Assembly (NCBI RefSeq): GCF_018139145.2 | Contig: NC_059475.1 | Coordinates: 6,547,437-6,611,436, forward strand | From: Gymnogyps californianus | Taxonomy: Eukaryota; Chordata; Aves; Accipitriformes; Cathartidae | Reading direction: 5' to 3' | Length of the DNA stretch: 64,000 nt | Part shown: positions 42,191-55,700 of the stretch, piece after piece | Numbering within the stretch: position 1 is the first letter of the stretch | How the letters are laid out: each line of letters opens with the position of its first letter | The notes under the pieces: model-generated | Told to the model about the DNA's origin: nothing | Databases searched by the model: none | The model's input: the letters and a program-made list of their open reading frames with translations, nothing else | Made by a program: the position numbers and the translations under genes

Positions 42191-44857
42191 GCGTGGCTGT
42201 TTGGGCTGTACAGAGGTGGGGCTTCATTGCATACCTGCTTAAGGAGAAAAATGCATGGTTGGCACTGAGAATTGGATTCTCTTCTACAAAGACAATGAGC
42301 TGGGGAGCTGCATGAGAAGAAAGTGCTAATCTGAAACACTGGATTTCAAATAATCATATTCTCAAAAAAAAAAAAAAAGCTTAAAATCATATGTCAGTTG
42401 TCATTTACCCATCCTAACCTGTAGTGCAGTGGAAGAGGGTCCTTCTCTACTGTGTGGCTGCGGTTTCCCAAGGACCTGAGCCATCTTCGCAGCTCCCCGG
42501 CTGCCTCTCCCGTGGGCTCCTCCACAAGGCCACACCAGCCACCCGGCACGTGGGGCAGCAGCCTGCCTTCGCTCCTTCAATGCTCTTTTTTTTGTAGAGG
42601 GAAAAATAGCATATAGGAAAGTATTTTGCTACTTATCTACCCAGGGTAATGATTCATTTTCCAGGAATGGCACAGATATGATGTAGAAAGATGTTTTTTA
42701 TCCAAATATCAGTCAAAATAAATGAACAGAAATTGCAGTCCAGACCATAAGCTGCGAAGCCCCTGCAATAGCTCCATAAGAGATAGGAGCTGGGTGGAGG
42801 CGCTGAGACAGCTGGTGCTGACCTGGTTGCGAAACAGAACGAGTCAGAAAGGCTGCTGTACTCTTGATGTGGACACCAAGGAGATAAGACTGTCCTTTGG
42901 ATCATCTCTATTTTCCACTTAGACACTGTAGTAAATACTCCTTAAAAGGTGGGACTGGGGAACGTCCCATCCTGGTTTGGAGCACTCCCCAGTTATCACA
43001 TTGGGATGCTTTTACTTGTGACGTGTCTTGTACTTGCTCTGTTCTGATGTCTGGCCACTGATGCATGTCCCCAGGTTTCAGAGGAAGCTTCCAGAATCAG
43101 ATTTCCTTTTTTTCCCCCTGGTTTTGCCAATGGAAGAATCTGTGTGAGAGAGAGGGAGCATACACAAGGGTGAGCACGGCAGAGAGAAGGGAAGGAGATG
43201 GACCGAGGGAAGGCAGGGCAAGGCTGCGCTGCAGAAATTCATACTGCTTCGGCTATTTCAGATTCTTGCAGGGAAGAGCAGAGTATTAATAATATGAGAA
43301 AACATAACTTATTTCTGCTTGGCTTGCGGGTAGAACTAGCGTTGCAAACTAAGGCTGTTAAGTTGGGTTTTTCGTTTCATTAGCTGAACAAGTTAACAGG
43401 TAGTAAATCTTGTGGACTGACAGAAGGATGAGCCATCTTGATCCCAGCATATCTCATCAAAAGACAGCAGTCAAGGACTGAACAAAATAGCAACGTTACA
43501 CTTTAGTTTGTTTTAAAATGAGTATAAGCTACAGCAAAAGTAAAGGAACCTTATACGCTGATCAAAAAGCGCTTCAGGAAGTATGTCGCAGCTGGGAAGG
43601 AAAGAGGGAGTTGAGATCTCACTGCAGGTGATTTAAGGATAAAGAAGCCCAGAGTGCACTTTAAAAAGATGAAAAAGTAATATGTGCTTCACTATTTCTG
43701 TGCCATTAAAAGCTCCAGAAACCAAAGTCATCTGTGTTGGTCTTCAATTGTTAATAAGTCGTAGAAATACTGCCTCAACCCTGCAAGAAGCGTTTGGAAA
43801 TAGTTTCACAGCAAGCTTAGTGATAGAAAGATGATGTGTACTTAACGGGATCATCGTTAATCGTCCACACAGGAGGCCTGTGCTGTTCATGGGCAGCTTT
43901 AATGAGCATCCCTGCTTACAATAAAGCTGAGGATCACAACCCTTCACTTACCCGCATGTTACCTTACTAAAGGGAAAGGGGAAATTCAGGCACTCCCTGA
44001 GGAATAAAGCTGTTTAACTCTAAATTGGCCTGGCGTCTTTCCCCGGATTAGAGCTTTCATGCGCTCCAATGAACTTGTGTCATAAAAAGTACCTTTTCCC
44101 ACATCATAGAAAACCCAAATCAAAGGAAGACCTTTTTTAGTAGGATTTGGAGATCAATCATCTTTAAAAAATCTTTCTTATTTATTGACTTATTTATTGT
44201 ATCACTTCCACTTTTCTTTCTTAACATACTTCAAAGGGGTCTTTCCATCCTGTTTTGCCTGTATAATTTCACTCTCCTTATGTACTCGCATCCTTATCTT
44301 GATATAGATTACAGTGCAATATTACCACACTGCAAAAAGGTTTCGTGCATTTTTCTGCAGCGAATAGCTTCTCTTGAAGTGTTTAACTACTCAGATATTG
44401 CTTGTTATCATTGCACTCCCCAAATTATTATCTGTTCTTTTTTTCTAGCTCAAAATAATTTAAAATAATCAAAGATAAAGAGCTAGTCATAGTTAAAATA
44501 ATCCAGCAAAAAAATAAATACATAAATAGAAATTTGCCTACGACTATACAATGCATTTTTCGTGAAAGAATCGGGTGGAAGAGCTGGCCTGCTCTAGTCT
44601 TGCCTCTAACACGCGTGCAATGGGGCATGAGGTGAAGATGAAAGGAGCCGGGCCGTGGCTTTTCTGTAGGTCTTTGCCCTGACAGACCTTCTCTCCTGTC
44701 TTGTATCTGAGGGCCTAAAGCTCTTCCTGTTTTGCTAAAATCTTGTGATTAATTTAAATTCAGGTATACAAGCCTTTGTATGGACCTTTACTTGGGCTAT
44801 CTTTAAGGCTGTAGAAAGCTTTTCTTCTTATCCTTCCCTGAAGGGCCAAAAAGCAGA

Positions 44858-44870
44858 GGGGGGGGGGGGG
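44858..44870 (+). repeat. Homopolymer: 13 consecutive G
   Basis: A run of thirteen G lies in otherwise mixed sequence. It is a further example of the G-rich runs in this region (also near 38330, 40388 and 49661). Confidence 0.9.
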
Positions 44871-47800
44871 AACTTCTGGAGGCTTCCAAAAAATAATATG
44901 ACATAAAGTGAGCATTAGGAATTGGAGAAGATGTATTTGGCTTAATGGAAAACAGACTTTGCCCCTAGACAGTGGATAGTAGGGGAGTCCATGTGTGGTG
45001 CCACGTTAGCCTGTTTTTGTAAGAGCTGAGCGTGCGCTCCGCACCACATGTGAAGCTGGAAGTGTGATGTGCTGCCACAGTAATTGCTTTGAAAACAGGC
45101 AAAGGGACATCATAACAGCATGAATAGCTGTAAAAAAGTCTCTGGAATTTGCTTATGCGAACAATTACTCCTACATCTGTTCGTTCTTTTTGATAAATTG
45201 CTCAGCTTTTTATGTGCTGTTGACTCCAGTATAGCAGGGACACTTTTTGTTTTACTTGTTTTGGGAAACCAGAGGTGTAACTCGAGGATAACTTAAGGAA
45301 ATTTGTGCCCTGCTTATCTGGGGGCAGAGGGTGCAGACAGGGGAAGCAGATTGCATTTTGGACGCAGACTTGAGAGAGCATCTCTGAACAGGTATCACAA
45401 GGACTCCAGCTCGCAGCGGTACCTGGCCATCTTGGCAGGATAAGCTAAAGAATTATCTCAGGGTCCCCCCAACTGTTGTGAACCATAGCGAAGGAAACGA
45501 AGTCTCACCTGGAGGCACACATCAACAGCCCTTTTTATTTCCTATAGAAGTATATAAATAACAGCTCCTTGCTCAAAAGTGAGCATCTTCCTGATGCCTG
45601 GGAGAAGCCTTTGCAGGGTACCGGGACTGTGCCTGCAGCCCGTCGGCACTGACCCAACCTACGGGCACCGGCATGTGGCGTCAGCAGGGGTTTGGCTTGG
45701 GATCTCCAGATCCCGCCAGTGAGGGTTTGGGCTGGGATCACACGCTACGTGAAAAATACTAATTTAAATTAAAGCCCGTTATAGCAAAAATTAGGGCTTC
45801 GTTCTGCTGCTAACTTCCCCGCATGATGCCTGCTGAAGATTTTCTCTCACAGGTAATGGAAAAAGGAGATAAATCCTGTTGGTGGCTAGGTGGCAGCTTA
45901 AATCACAGAAGTTTTGCTTCATCATTTATTGGCAATAAGTTTGTTGTATGCTGGCAAATATCCCCCATATCATATTGTGTGTGATTGTGTTTGTATCTTA
46001 TTATATAAAATGTGATTGCCTCATGGCTACCTGGTTCCCCTCTTTCCATTTTTTGCCTTTGTGTGTGCACACCTGCGTGCATATATATATGTATAAAAAG
46101 TACATATGTATGTTTGTGAACTAGAAGGGCCATGGAGATTTGGTGTGTGTTTCTTCTTCCATTCATCAAGTTGGTTTTGGTTTGGATTTTTTTTTTTTTT
46201 TTTTTTTGCTTGTATATCAAAATACTTTGGGGTGGTTCTCAGTGTAAGCTGCAGGGACTTGAATGTTATTTTTATTCAGTCTGAGTCATTTACTCATTTG
46301 AAAACTTGACTCTGAGTACACATGTTGAACAGTTTTGGAAAGCTAAACCCTGAAGTTAAGCAGGGAAAAGAAAAATATTATGATAGTAGAATGTGGTCTA
46401 CGAATGGTAGTAAATTAGACATTGAAATTAAGGACATTGGAAATAAACTTATGTTCAGCAATAAATTCTGGATCTAGATGTTTCCATCCTACGGTGGAAA
46501 ACCTGCAGTTTTAAATGCAGAATATATTGTTCAGGAGAGATGAGGTTTTTTCCTCACATGACACATGGAGCATTTTAAACACATCCTTTAAGAAGAAAAA
46601 CTTCTCCTTTATCTTATTTTAGGTAAATGAAAACAGGACATCTCTCTGTTGCATCTTTGCTCTATGGTGCCTTGATGGACTGAAAAATTAGAAGTGAAAT
46701 AAATCTTACCTGTCTACTGCAGGCTTGAGAATAGATCAATTATTTTGCTTCTATTCTGTGTTCCTCTTGAATCTGTGACACGGTAACTGAAAAATTTAGG
46801 GTAAGTCGCTTCCTGTTGGGAGTCTGATAACTTCACTGCCGAAGCATTTTGGACATGGGGACGACAGGAATTGTTTTTCAGCCTTCTGGTTTTTGCAACT
46901 CATCTCGCTGCTTCTCCCTCTTGTATGTACTGCACCCAGTACAAAGTAGCAGTACGTGGAATTTTTGGATAATCTGTTTACTACTGTCATTTGGGGTTTT
47001 CCCTGCTTGTTTCAAAGTCTGGTTGTTTTGGTTTGGGGATTTTTTGCTTTGGTTTTTTTTATTAACATTTTTGTTGTTTTATTTTCAGTGTTGTTTTGCC
47101 CTGTAACATCTGTGGAACAGTAACTCTCTATTGCTTTCTCTTTGGAGGAGTGAAGGGAAAAACAAAAGAGAGGCAGCTGTCTTTTTTGGTTTTATTTTTT
47201 GAGTAGGGTTTGTCTGCAGGAGAAGACTTGGAAACAAGACTTCCGATCCGATGCCTCACTCCTGCCGACTGGCTGCGTGGCTCTGGATTAGTAATTCAGT
47301 CTTTTAGTTTCCTTTTCCACAGGAAAGGAAAATAAAAAAGACCAGATGCTTAACTTGAGATGTAGGAAAAGGCATGACTAATCAGCCTTTTAATAGGTAG
47401 CCAAAGGTTACTGCATCTAGTGGTGCTGCACGGGGAAACACTTTCAGATGGGACCAGATCCCACCCGCAATACAAAAATATCTGTGTCGTGGTATCCCTA
47501 CTCCTTTTCTCAGCTCCATCAGTAGATTTCGACAGGCGTTTGGAATTATGACCTGAATACTCTTTACAGGCTTTAAATCTTTGATTTATAACTGTAGGAC
47601 AAGCTGTAGGACACTTTGTTCTCAAAATGTTATCTAATCTGGTAATTTAATTATGCTAATACAAATGAGCAGTCACAGAAGTGCTGTTCCTCTTGACTAC
47701 TGCAGCATGCGTTCAACATTTGTGAATTCATTTTGCCATGTGCATAGTTCCTTATCATTTTTCTTCAGGCTTGGTGACTAGGCACAGCTCCATAGCACAG

Positions 47801-50776
47801 AAACAGCTGATAACTGATGTCTCTGGAGCAGAAACAAGATAGGAATAATCTGGAAATGATAATATAGAAATTGGAACACAGCTGTATTGAAGGCTTGGAC
47901 TAATATTGGTTTAAAACAAGTGGCTGGGAAAGAGTCAGTTTTTTCCCTTTGGGACTATGAGTGAAATTTGTAACAGGGTTTGATCTGCTTTTATATTGAT
48001 CTGATGGAGACTTAGGCAGTGTGATTAAGCATTTTGCTTACAACTGAGTAGTAGTAAGAGTAGTAGTAAGACTATCACTCTCACACTTCTCTTTCATATT
48101 TACATCACAACTTTCTTAGGAGCTGGCTAATTTAGAAGAAAGGACATAAGGACCGTACATAATTTATTGAGTAAAGACCTTTGTAATTGGGGTGAAACAT
48201 CTATATCAACACCATTTTGCTGTTTGTGTTCCAGTGACTATTGTTTCTGGGCTTTGTGTGGGTACAGCTCAAAAGAAACGCAGAGTATGAAAAGACACTG
48301 TGCCGCTGAGCAGCATCTTTGAAAGGCAAGCCATGGTTCATGTCTTGAGCCTTACTTTTAGTGTAAGAGCATGGTTTGATTCTGAAGGTGAATGTCCTCT
48401 GTTAGCAATTATTTGGTGGCATGAATTAGGAGTTTTAATTGCTCTATTTTCCAGATCAAGGCAAGTAATTACCAGTTGCGGCAGAAATGAGAAGACCATT
48501 TTAACAGTCTTGATGTAATGAATGAGTTCGTACATGCTCAAGTGCATTTATATGTTTTGCTCCTCATTTGTGCTTAATTTACGTGAATGTTAACAGCATT
48601 GAGATGTGTAGCCATTGGAAAATGTACTCCAAATACTTAAAATTTGCAACTTGCCCTGTTGGTTTTTTTTTTTTCCTCCGGTCACATTTCTCCTGAAGAC
48701 TGTTTGATTTTGTGTTGTGTTCAATACAAAGACTTGTATTGAATCTCAGCTACAGTTAAAACTTAGGGAAAAATACATGTATCTGTCGTCTTTAACGTTT
48801 ATGGGCTATGACAGTAGTTTCCCTGGAACAAAGTGTGTAGGGAATATCAGAGGCTTTGGAAGGGGCTACTCTGTGTGTGTGTGTGTACATGCATGCTCGG
48901 TAAACAGCCTGTATAAATTTATCTGGTACACATTGGTATAATTTACTATGTTGGTATACCAAATACAGCAGCTTATGTACATAGCTGCAAGGCCGCGCAC
49001 ACCTGGACCCATAGTGCTTCATAGCTGCTGTTGTACACAAGAGACTGCTTCTGTATTGTTTAGGGGTTTTTTTCTTCTCCGTGTTTCACTCCAAAGCTGT
49101 GATATCCCAAACGATTACACTGCAGACAGAGTAGTTGCTCCAAGGTGAAGCCTGGGAGGAACCAACCCAAGATCTTGGCAAGAAAGCTGGGGCAGAGGAG
49201 GGTTTGCTCTTGGCTCTTACAACCTCACGACAAGGTAGAGGGACTAGATCAGAAAACAGAAGCCTCCTTGTTGGTGCATAAAACTGTATAAGCAGGTTGT
49301 GCTAACCAAATTCCCATGTTATTTTCAGTTTTTACTAGATAAGAGAACCACTCCAGCTCATATTTTACTGTCTAGTATCTACTCACCTTTTATTTCTCTT
49401 CCATAGCAATACAGTCAGGCACTCTTCCTCCTCCTAAATCAGAGCCCACGCTCTGCCTGAATGCAGACAAAACTTCCTCTTCCTACTCTCAAGACGCCTG
49501 TTACTTAAATAGCAAAATTTAAGCTAGGAAAAAAATACTTTTTTGTTTCATAGATTAAAGTGACTCCTCTTCTTTTGGACAACCCAAGTATTTTTCTATA
49601 CAATTAATTGAAGTACAGCTGGTCATCCTGTGGTTTTGGGGTTTGAGTTGTTTTTTTAGGGGGGACGGGGGGGAGGAGGAGTTGTTTTTAAGAATCAATA
49701 CTCAGTGGCATCAGGAGGATTGGAGAGTGGAAGGCTCTGTCACTTGTTCCTCAAACTGAGTGTATACAGTCCTTGATGCTTTCACATACGTCAGGCTCTA
49801 GACAGCCTTGAAAAATGTGCAATCAGCTGCAAGAAGTGTTATTGTGATAGGACTTTCCAAAAATTCAGAGTCGGTCGCAGGGTGAATTTTATACATAAGG
49901 AACTGGAGGTGAAGGATCATTTTATCTGAGTGAAATACAAACCTTTATGGAAGGTGACAAGAAGACTGTAAAATGGAGCAGTAAGATCATTGCCTTAAAA
50001 TAACGGGGCTTCGCCCCCATTTCTTCTGTTGATGAAACTCAAAACTCATTCCCATAGTTGCTTGGCACATTCAATCTCTCTCTTTTCAGTAAGATTACCT
50101 TCAAGGTATAAGATTTTATAAGTGATGTTTTGGCAGGGACTCAGCCTCCAAAAGTCTTAATTTTTTGTCTTATCTGACTCCCACGTAAGTGGAAATGGAG
50201 AAAAATGACGGTAGGTAAGGAGAAAGTTGCACTTACGTTAGACTGAATGTAGCCAGCTCAGCTGCCCAGGGGGACTCAGATGGACAGAAGGTCCCTTCTC
50301 CCACAAAAGCCTTAAATCAAGGTCAGCCCTCTGCATATACACACACAAGGATAATGACATGTCTGGTTTTGTAATTTTCTGGTGCTGTGGTCATCAAGGT
50401 CTGGCATTTTATTTCATTTTTTAGACTTGTGCAAAATGTAGGAGACATGCATGGTGGGTTGTTCAGTTCATGTCCTGGAACATCAAAATTCAACACATAT
50501 TTTATTCTACTTGAAAGTTAATCAGTGGGTTACAAAATTCTTCTTCCTTAGTTTAATGAATAAGTAAAAAAATCATTTCAAGTTTAGAACAATGCTAAAA
50601 TATAACCTCATTGCCACACACTTTACATAGAGGTATTAACAATGATTTCATAAATAAAAGGGTCAGCTGGGTTTGTATTCCATTTTTTTATGCAACTGAT
50701 AGACACCAGGGAACCTGCAGTGGAACTCTGAAAGCAGAACATACTAAATACAACAGTAATCACCAATATTAAATAG

Positions 50777-50815
50777 CTATGAGGTAGTAAATTTACAACC
50801 TATGAGGTAGTAAAT
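50777..50815. repeat. Short direct repeat, 16 bp, two copies
   Basis: ctatgaggtagtaaat occurs at 50777-50792 and identically at 50800-50815. Confidence 0.85.
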
Positions 50816-52683
50816 GACATTGAGAGTGTTTATCAGTACTCGTGATATTAGGAACGTTATGTCCTAAACACCGATATATCAGAGAAATTCCCAGCTCACA
50901 GAGATAAGAGGCAGATAGAGTACCAAGCTTCTGATAACATAAAAGGGCAGAGGCGAGTGGAGCTATACAGACACATGCCAGTCTGGTATCTGGCTCTGTA
51001 TCAGCATTAGATTCATTCACTGATAGCTCAGGAGGCAAGTGTGGCCACGTTGCATTCAGATAGTCTCCAAAATAATAATTAGATAGAAAATACTAAACTC
51101 AAAACCATATCAAGTTTTGATATCAGTTCCTCTGTTGTTTGGAATAATTCAAGGTAGGGATATGTCACATAGCAAATTCAGCAACTTCCCACAGTATTAA
51201 GCAGAATCAATCAGTATTAAGGAAATACCCCCTTCTTTTTTGTTAAAGGTTCACAATCTACTTGACACTTAGTATAATTCTGCTGATGTCTGGCATGCCA
51301 GCAACCCAATACATTTTTTGCTGTCCAGCATCTCAACTCCCTAACCTAGCTTTTACAGGTGTGGCAACTATCTTAGTAGGAGCAGTTCTGTGCACAGAAA
51401 GCTGTCAAAGACTTGTCAAGACTTTGACTGGAGTTATTTGAATTTAAACATTTAACATACAAAAGCCAAAATTAATTTAGTTTTTGGTAAGCAATAATCA
51501 GAATTTTGTCCAAGAACGGAATGTGGGAAGCTGTCCTAATATTAAAGTCATTTCTAAGATAACTCTAAGGTAAAGCATGCTTTTGATGCTCGGTGAAAGA
51601 TTTTATGTGGCTATTGCTCTTCTGTATGAAGTTTCCTGGAAGAGGGCAGGCGAATGCCCCACACCCCACCTCTTCATCCCCTCTGTGGGACTGAAATCAG
51701 AATCTGTCAGGAGATGGCTTTCCTTGTAGGGAATCAGCTGTCTGGATTTGCCTCAGGATGATATGAAATGAAAGAAAAATTATTTCCTAAGACAACCTTA
51801 GATAATCTGTGGAGGAAAAAAAATTACATATATTTATTTTCTATAGCGTCTCAGTTTGGAAAAACTGGGAAAATATTGTCCTTAAGATAACTCAAAATGA
51901 GATACTGCTGCCTAATCTCATAAGCTCTGGATTCTTCACAGTTTTAGTTCAAACTCTGCTTTCATTTAAGTCCTGTGTAAATCAGTAGGATACATTTTGA
52001 AAACAATGCAATTGCTTTTTAATTCCACAGACTGGTGTGTAGACTATTCTACTCAGTGCCACAATAAATGTCACAATACATTATTTTGATTCATAGACAA
52101 TGGTATTTTAATTAATTGCACAGTCCTCTGTACATAAGAAACTGTAAATTGAGTATTTCTCTCAATTTTTACCAAATGAATTGCCAAAAAGCCAGTGGCA
52201 TTCACCACAAGAACAAGTTGACAGTGGTGGTTACCATGCTTTGAGGATGATTTTGCAGCTGAAATACGTTCATATGAATGCATGTTTTTCTCATGCTCAA
52301 CTTAAATATGTCACATCTGCTAGTTATTAATTCTTGGTATTTTTCATAGGCTACTGCAGTATATTTTAATCCTTCAGTGGATGAAACTCCTGGTATTAAA
52401 TCTCATACTGATGAGGAAAATCCATGCATCAAACTGTAATGGAAGACTTTGGGGCATATGAAGAATATCCTACAACTTATGATGTTGTCTTTATTCTCTT
52501 ACTGCTTCATCATGTCTCTTGTTTTTCCTACTTGTCTCCACTCATCTTTTTTGCCTTTGTAAAAGTTGTAAATTCTCTGGGGAAAAGGACTTGTATTATT
52601 TCTCACAGAGGCAGGGCTTCACTCCTGACTATAATTGTACAGTTATATTCAAGTACAATCTTAGTTTTAAGTATTTGGGTTTT

Positions 52684-52777
52684 AAAAAAAAAAACAACAA
52701 AAAACACCGCAAAACCCCCCCAAAACCAACAACAAAAAAAACCCCCAAAACCCAAACCACACCCCCCCCAAACACCC
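52684..52777 (+). repeat. A/C-only low-complexity tract (94 bp)
   Basis: The stretch contains only A and C except one G at 52709, with blocks of the type AAAACCCC. The complementary strand is T/G-only. It produces Lys/Pro/Thr-rich spurious open frames. Confidence 0.9.
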
Positions 52778-55700
52778 TTAAATGCAGTTCGATGCATTGA
52801 ATGGAAGTATTTAATCACTAGTGAAAATATCAGAAAAATGCCAATTATTTGGGCCAACAAATATGTCCAGTAAAGAACAATGGCCAGATTTATCTCCTGC
52901 AACACTTGGCAACTGCACAAAGCCAACACGTGGAAGGAAACCAGCACCTGTAGCAATATGAGGACATCCTACAGCAGAGAGCAAAGGAAGACATGCAGGA
53001 ATCGAGAGGGAGTAAGTGTCAAAGGGGTCTCAGAAGTGAGTATAATTCAGGGTTTTTAAGACTGAAAAGTAGTTTAAAAACTGCTGACGAGTTCAAAACT
53101 GCTTATGAGCACAACTAAAGAAGCTCTGGCAGAGCCGATGTGTTGAATTCATTAGAGTTCCACTCAGTTCTGCCAACTTTGCGTCTACTGCTTCTGTCTT
53201 ATTGTTGTTTCTTGTCTGTTTATTTTAAGGAAAACCTGTAAATCCTACTGACATCTGTTGGAGTCTTTACACGGACACAAGCAGGGCTGAGATCCCATCT
53301 CAGCATGCCTGAGAAAGAAATGGTATCCTAAATTATTAAAACAAAGCAATCTGCAAGTCTGATTTAATCCACAGTGTTATTGTTCTGTCTATACCTTTCA
53401 TATCAGTAATGAAATTAGCGTGTCATTGGCCATTTTCAGAAGTAGAGAAGGAAATTAGAGCCTCCAGGGTCCCTTGCTCAGAAGATTTCACACAAAAACC
53501 CTTGAAATTCTTTCTCAAGGAACTCAGTAGTGTCCTTGATCCTGCAAAACTATTTCCATACGGGATCCCTTGTGATGGTGAGTGTGCGTATGTCATTTTT
53601 GTGAATATACAATGGCGTGAAGCCATTTGTAAGGCAAAACAGAAGGTGGATCAAAGCAAGAGCAGATCCCTGAGAGGCTGTGACTAAAATCCTGTACAGG
53701 GTAGAGTATGGGAAAAAAAGACTGCTTGGGTGCTTATAAAATTTACAGGATCTTGGTCTAGGTGTTTTTTCTTTTGGGAGGTTAATAAGTTTTAGGGCAA
53801 TGTCACTATAAAAGGAACAGTTGTGACCTATACTTTATGAAACTACCTGCTATACCTTTCACTGGGATTATTTTAAATCACTGCTCTTTCTTTAAAACTC
53901 TGAGTATTACAGATGCTGTTGTCAGGGTCATCATAAATAACTAAAGCTGGAAAGTGTGCGTGTGTGTGTGTGCAAGATGCCCTGCCAGGCAGGTTGCAAA
54001 ATGTTGCTGGGTGAGCACTTGGTGGTTTACAGTTGAAAAAAAAGGAAGGGGGACAGAGGACGGAGGGACAAAATGGAAATACTTTGTTGTACACTACTGC
54101 AGGCAATACCTGGTATTAATGTAGTTGTAAAGCACAATGTGTCCTGACAAATCTGCAGTGAAAGCTTTTGAAAAATGTTCATATGTGACTACAGCAAGCC
54201 TCAGGATCTATGTTAATACACATCTCTCCAAACCAATTCCAGATACAAAGTCATTGCCCAGGGAAAGCAAACTGGATGACCTGATTGTGTCAGTCAAATT
54301 TCAAGGGAAGGGAGTGTGTCCACGTGACAGGTCTGTCTGTCGTTAACAACTGGCAGGGACGTGGAAAATACAGAGCATTTAATCATAGGCATGTCCCATG
54401 TTATTGCTGAAGGTCGTCAATATGATCTGTGATCTTATTGCTCTAGAAAAATACGAGATGTAGAAAACACTTTAAGAGAAATTTTGTTGGGCAGATGCCT
54501 TTCCTGAATAATCAGACAGCTATTGGTGTGTCAGGTAGATGCAGATATGTAAAATTTCAAGATATCATACTTTCATCAGAGTATCCTTTATTCTGCAGGC
54601 CATAGGACATTTGTGGCTCTGGGATTCATACTCTTTAAAGGTTGTATGATGCCAAACTCCAATAGATATGAATGCTGAAATCTGCTATTTTTTAATGCCT
54701 TTGGCCAAGGTACCTAAAACTCACTGTTAGAAGTTGATCATTTAGATGTCAGAATTGGATTCCTCACTTGCAGCCCACTCACTGAAATGGTTTCATCGTT
54801 TTAATTATTAATATCAACATGGGACTAAACGAAATAGGAGCTGACTCATTTTAGTAGTACCATGTAAACGCACATAATATAAAAAGATGTCTTCCTGTGC
54901 TAGTCTAAACAGTTCATAATTCTTGCTTTTTCCAAACGCAATCCTAGTTATAACACTTCTTGCATGTGAACTGCTTGACTGAAAGAAGTCCAAACTTAAT
55001 CTTTATGGTTTTTTTTTTTTTCCTAATTTAATGTGCAAGGTAACATACTGCAAATGTTAACTTCAAAATTATAAGAAAGAATGCATTGCTCTTCAACTTC
55101 CAAGGTGCTCATGCAAATCTATTACGTAAAAATTTGTATCAACAATGGTTGTCATCTTAAGATCTAATCCAACTCAAACAAGATGCGTTCACACACAGGA
55201 AATCTGACTGGGTGGTCATAGCTGTTCATGATGGTATTGTTATTTACATATTTATCTTCTTCATTATGATATTTAAACTGTTTCTGTTATGGCCGTAGCA
55301 TGGAATTTGCGAATCTGGGCAAATGTTGCGTGCAGCTAGTCCTCAATGCTTCCCGCTTCTGCAACAGAAACTAGGAGTCTCACAAATACATGGAAGATCT
55401 TAGGGAACTTGGCAACAGGCTGAAGCCTTCTCTTGACGCGCACCCAGAAATCATGACACAGAAAATGGGAGCTTTCCCTCATGCTGTGAAGAAAATGCTC
55501 AGCCCCTTGCAGCATCATGCCATAACGTGCAGAAGTCATTCTTCATGCTCCAGATGGTCCTGGCTGCATATGTTGTCTTCAGGTATGGCAACATAAATTC
55601 ATTTTTCTGTCCTCTGTTCTAACAACTCCCTGGGCAGACAAAATAACCCAGCAGGAAATAAGACACCATGCTGAAAAATTGTCTGCCTTTTACAGTCCTC

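Noticed and set aside
52424..52956. Overlapping 149-, 93- and 117-codon frames with Lys/Pro- or Gly/Phe-rich ends
   Set aside because: Their length depends on the A/C-only tract at 52684-52777. There is no protein family signal.
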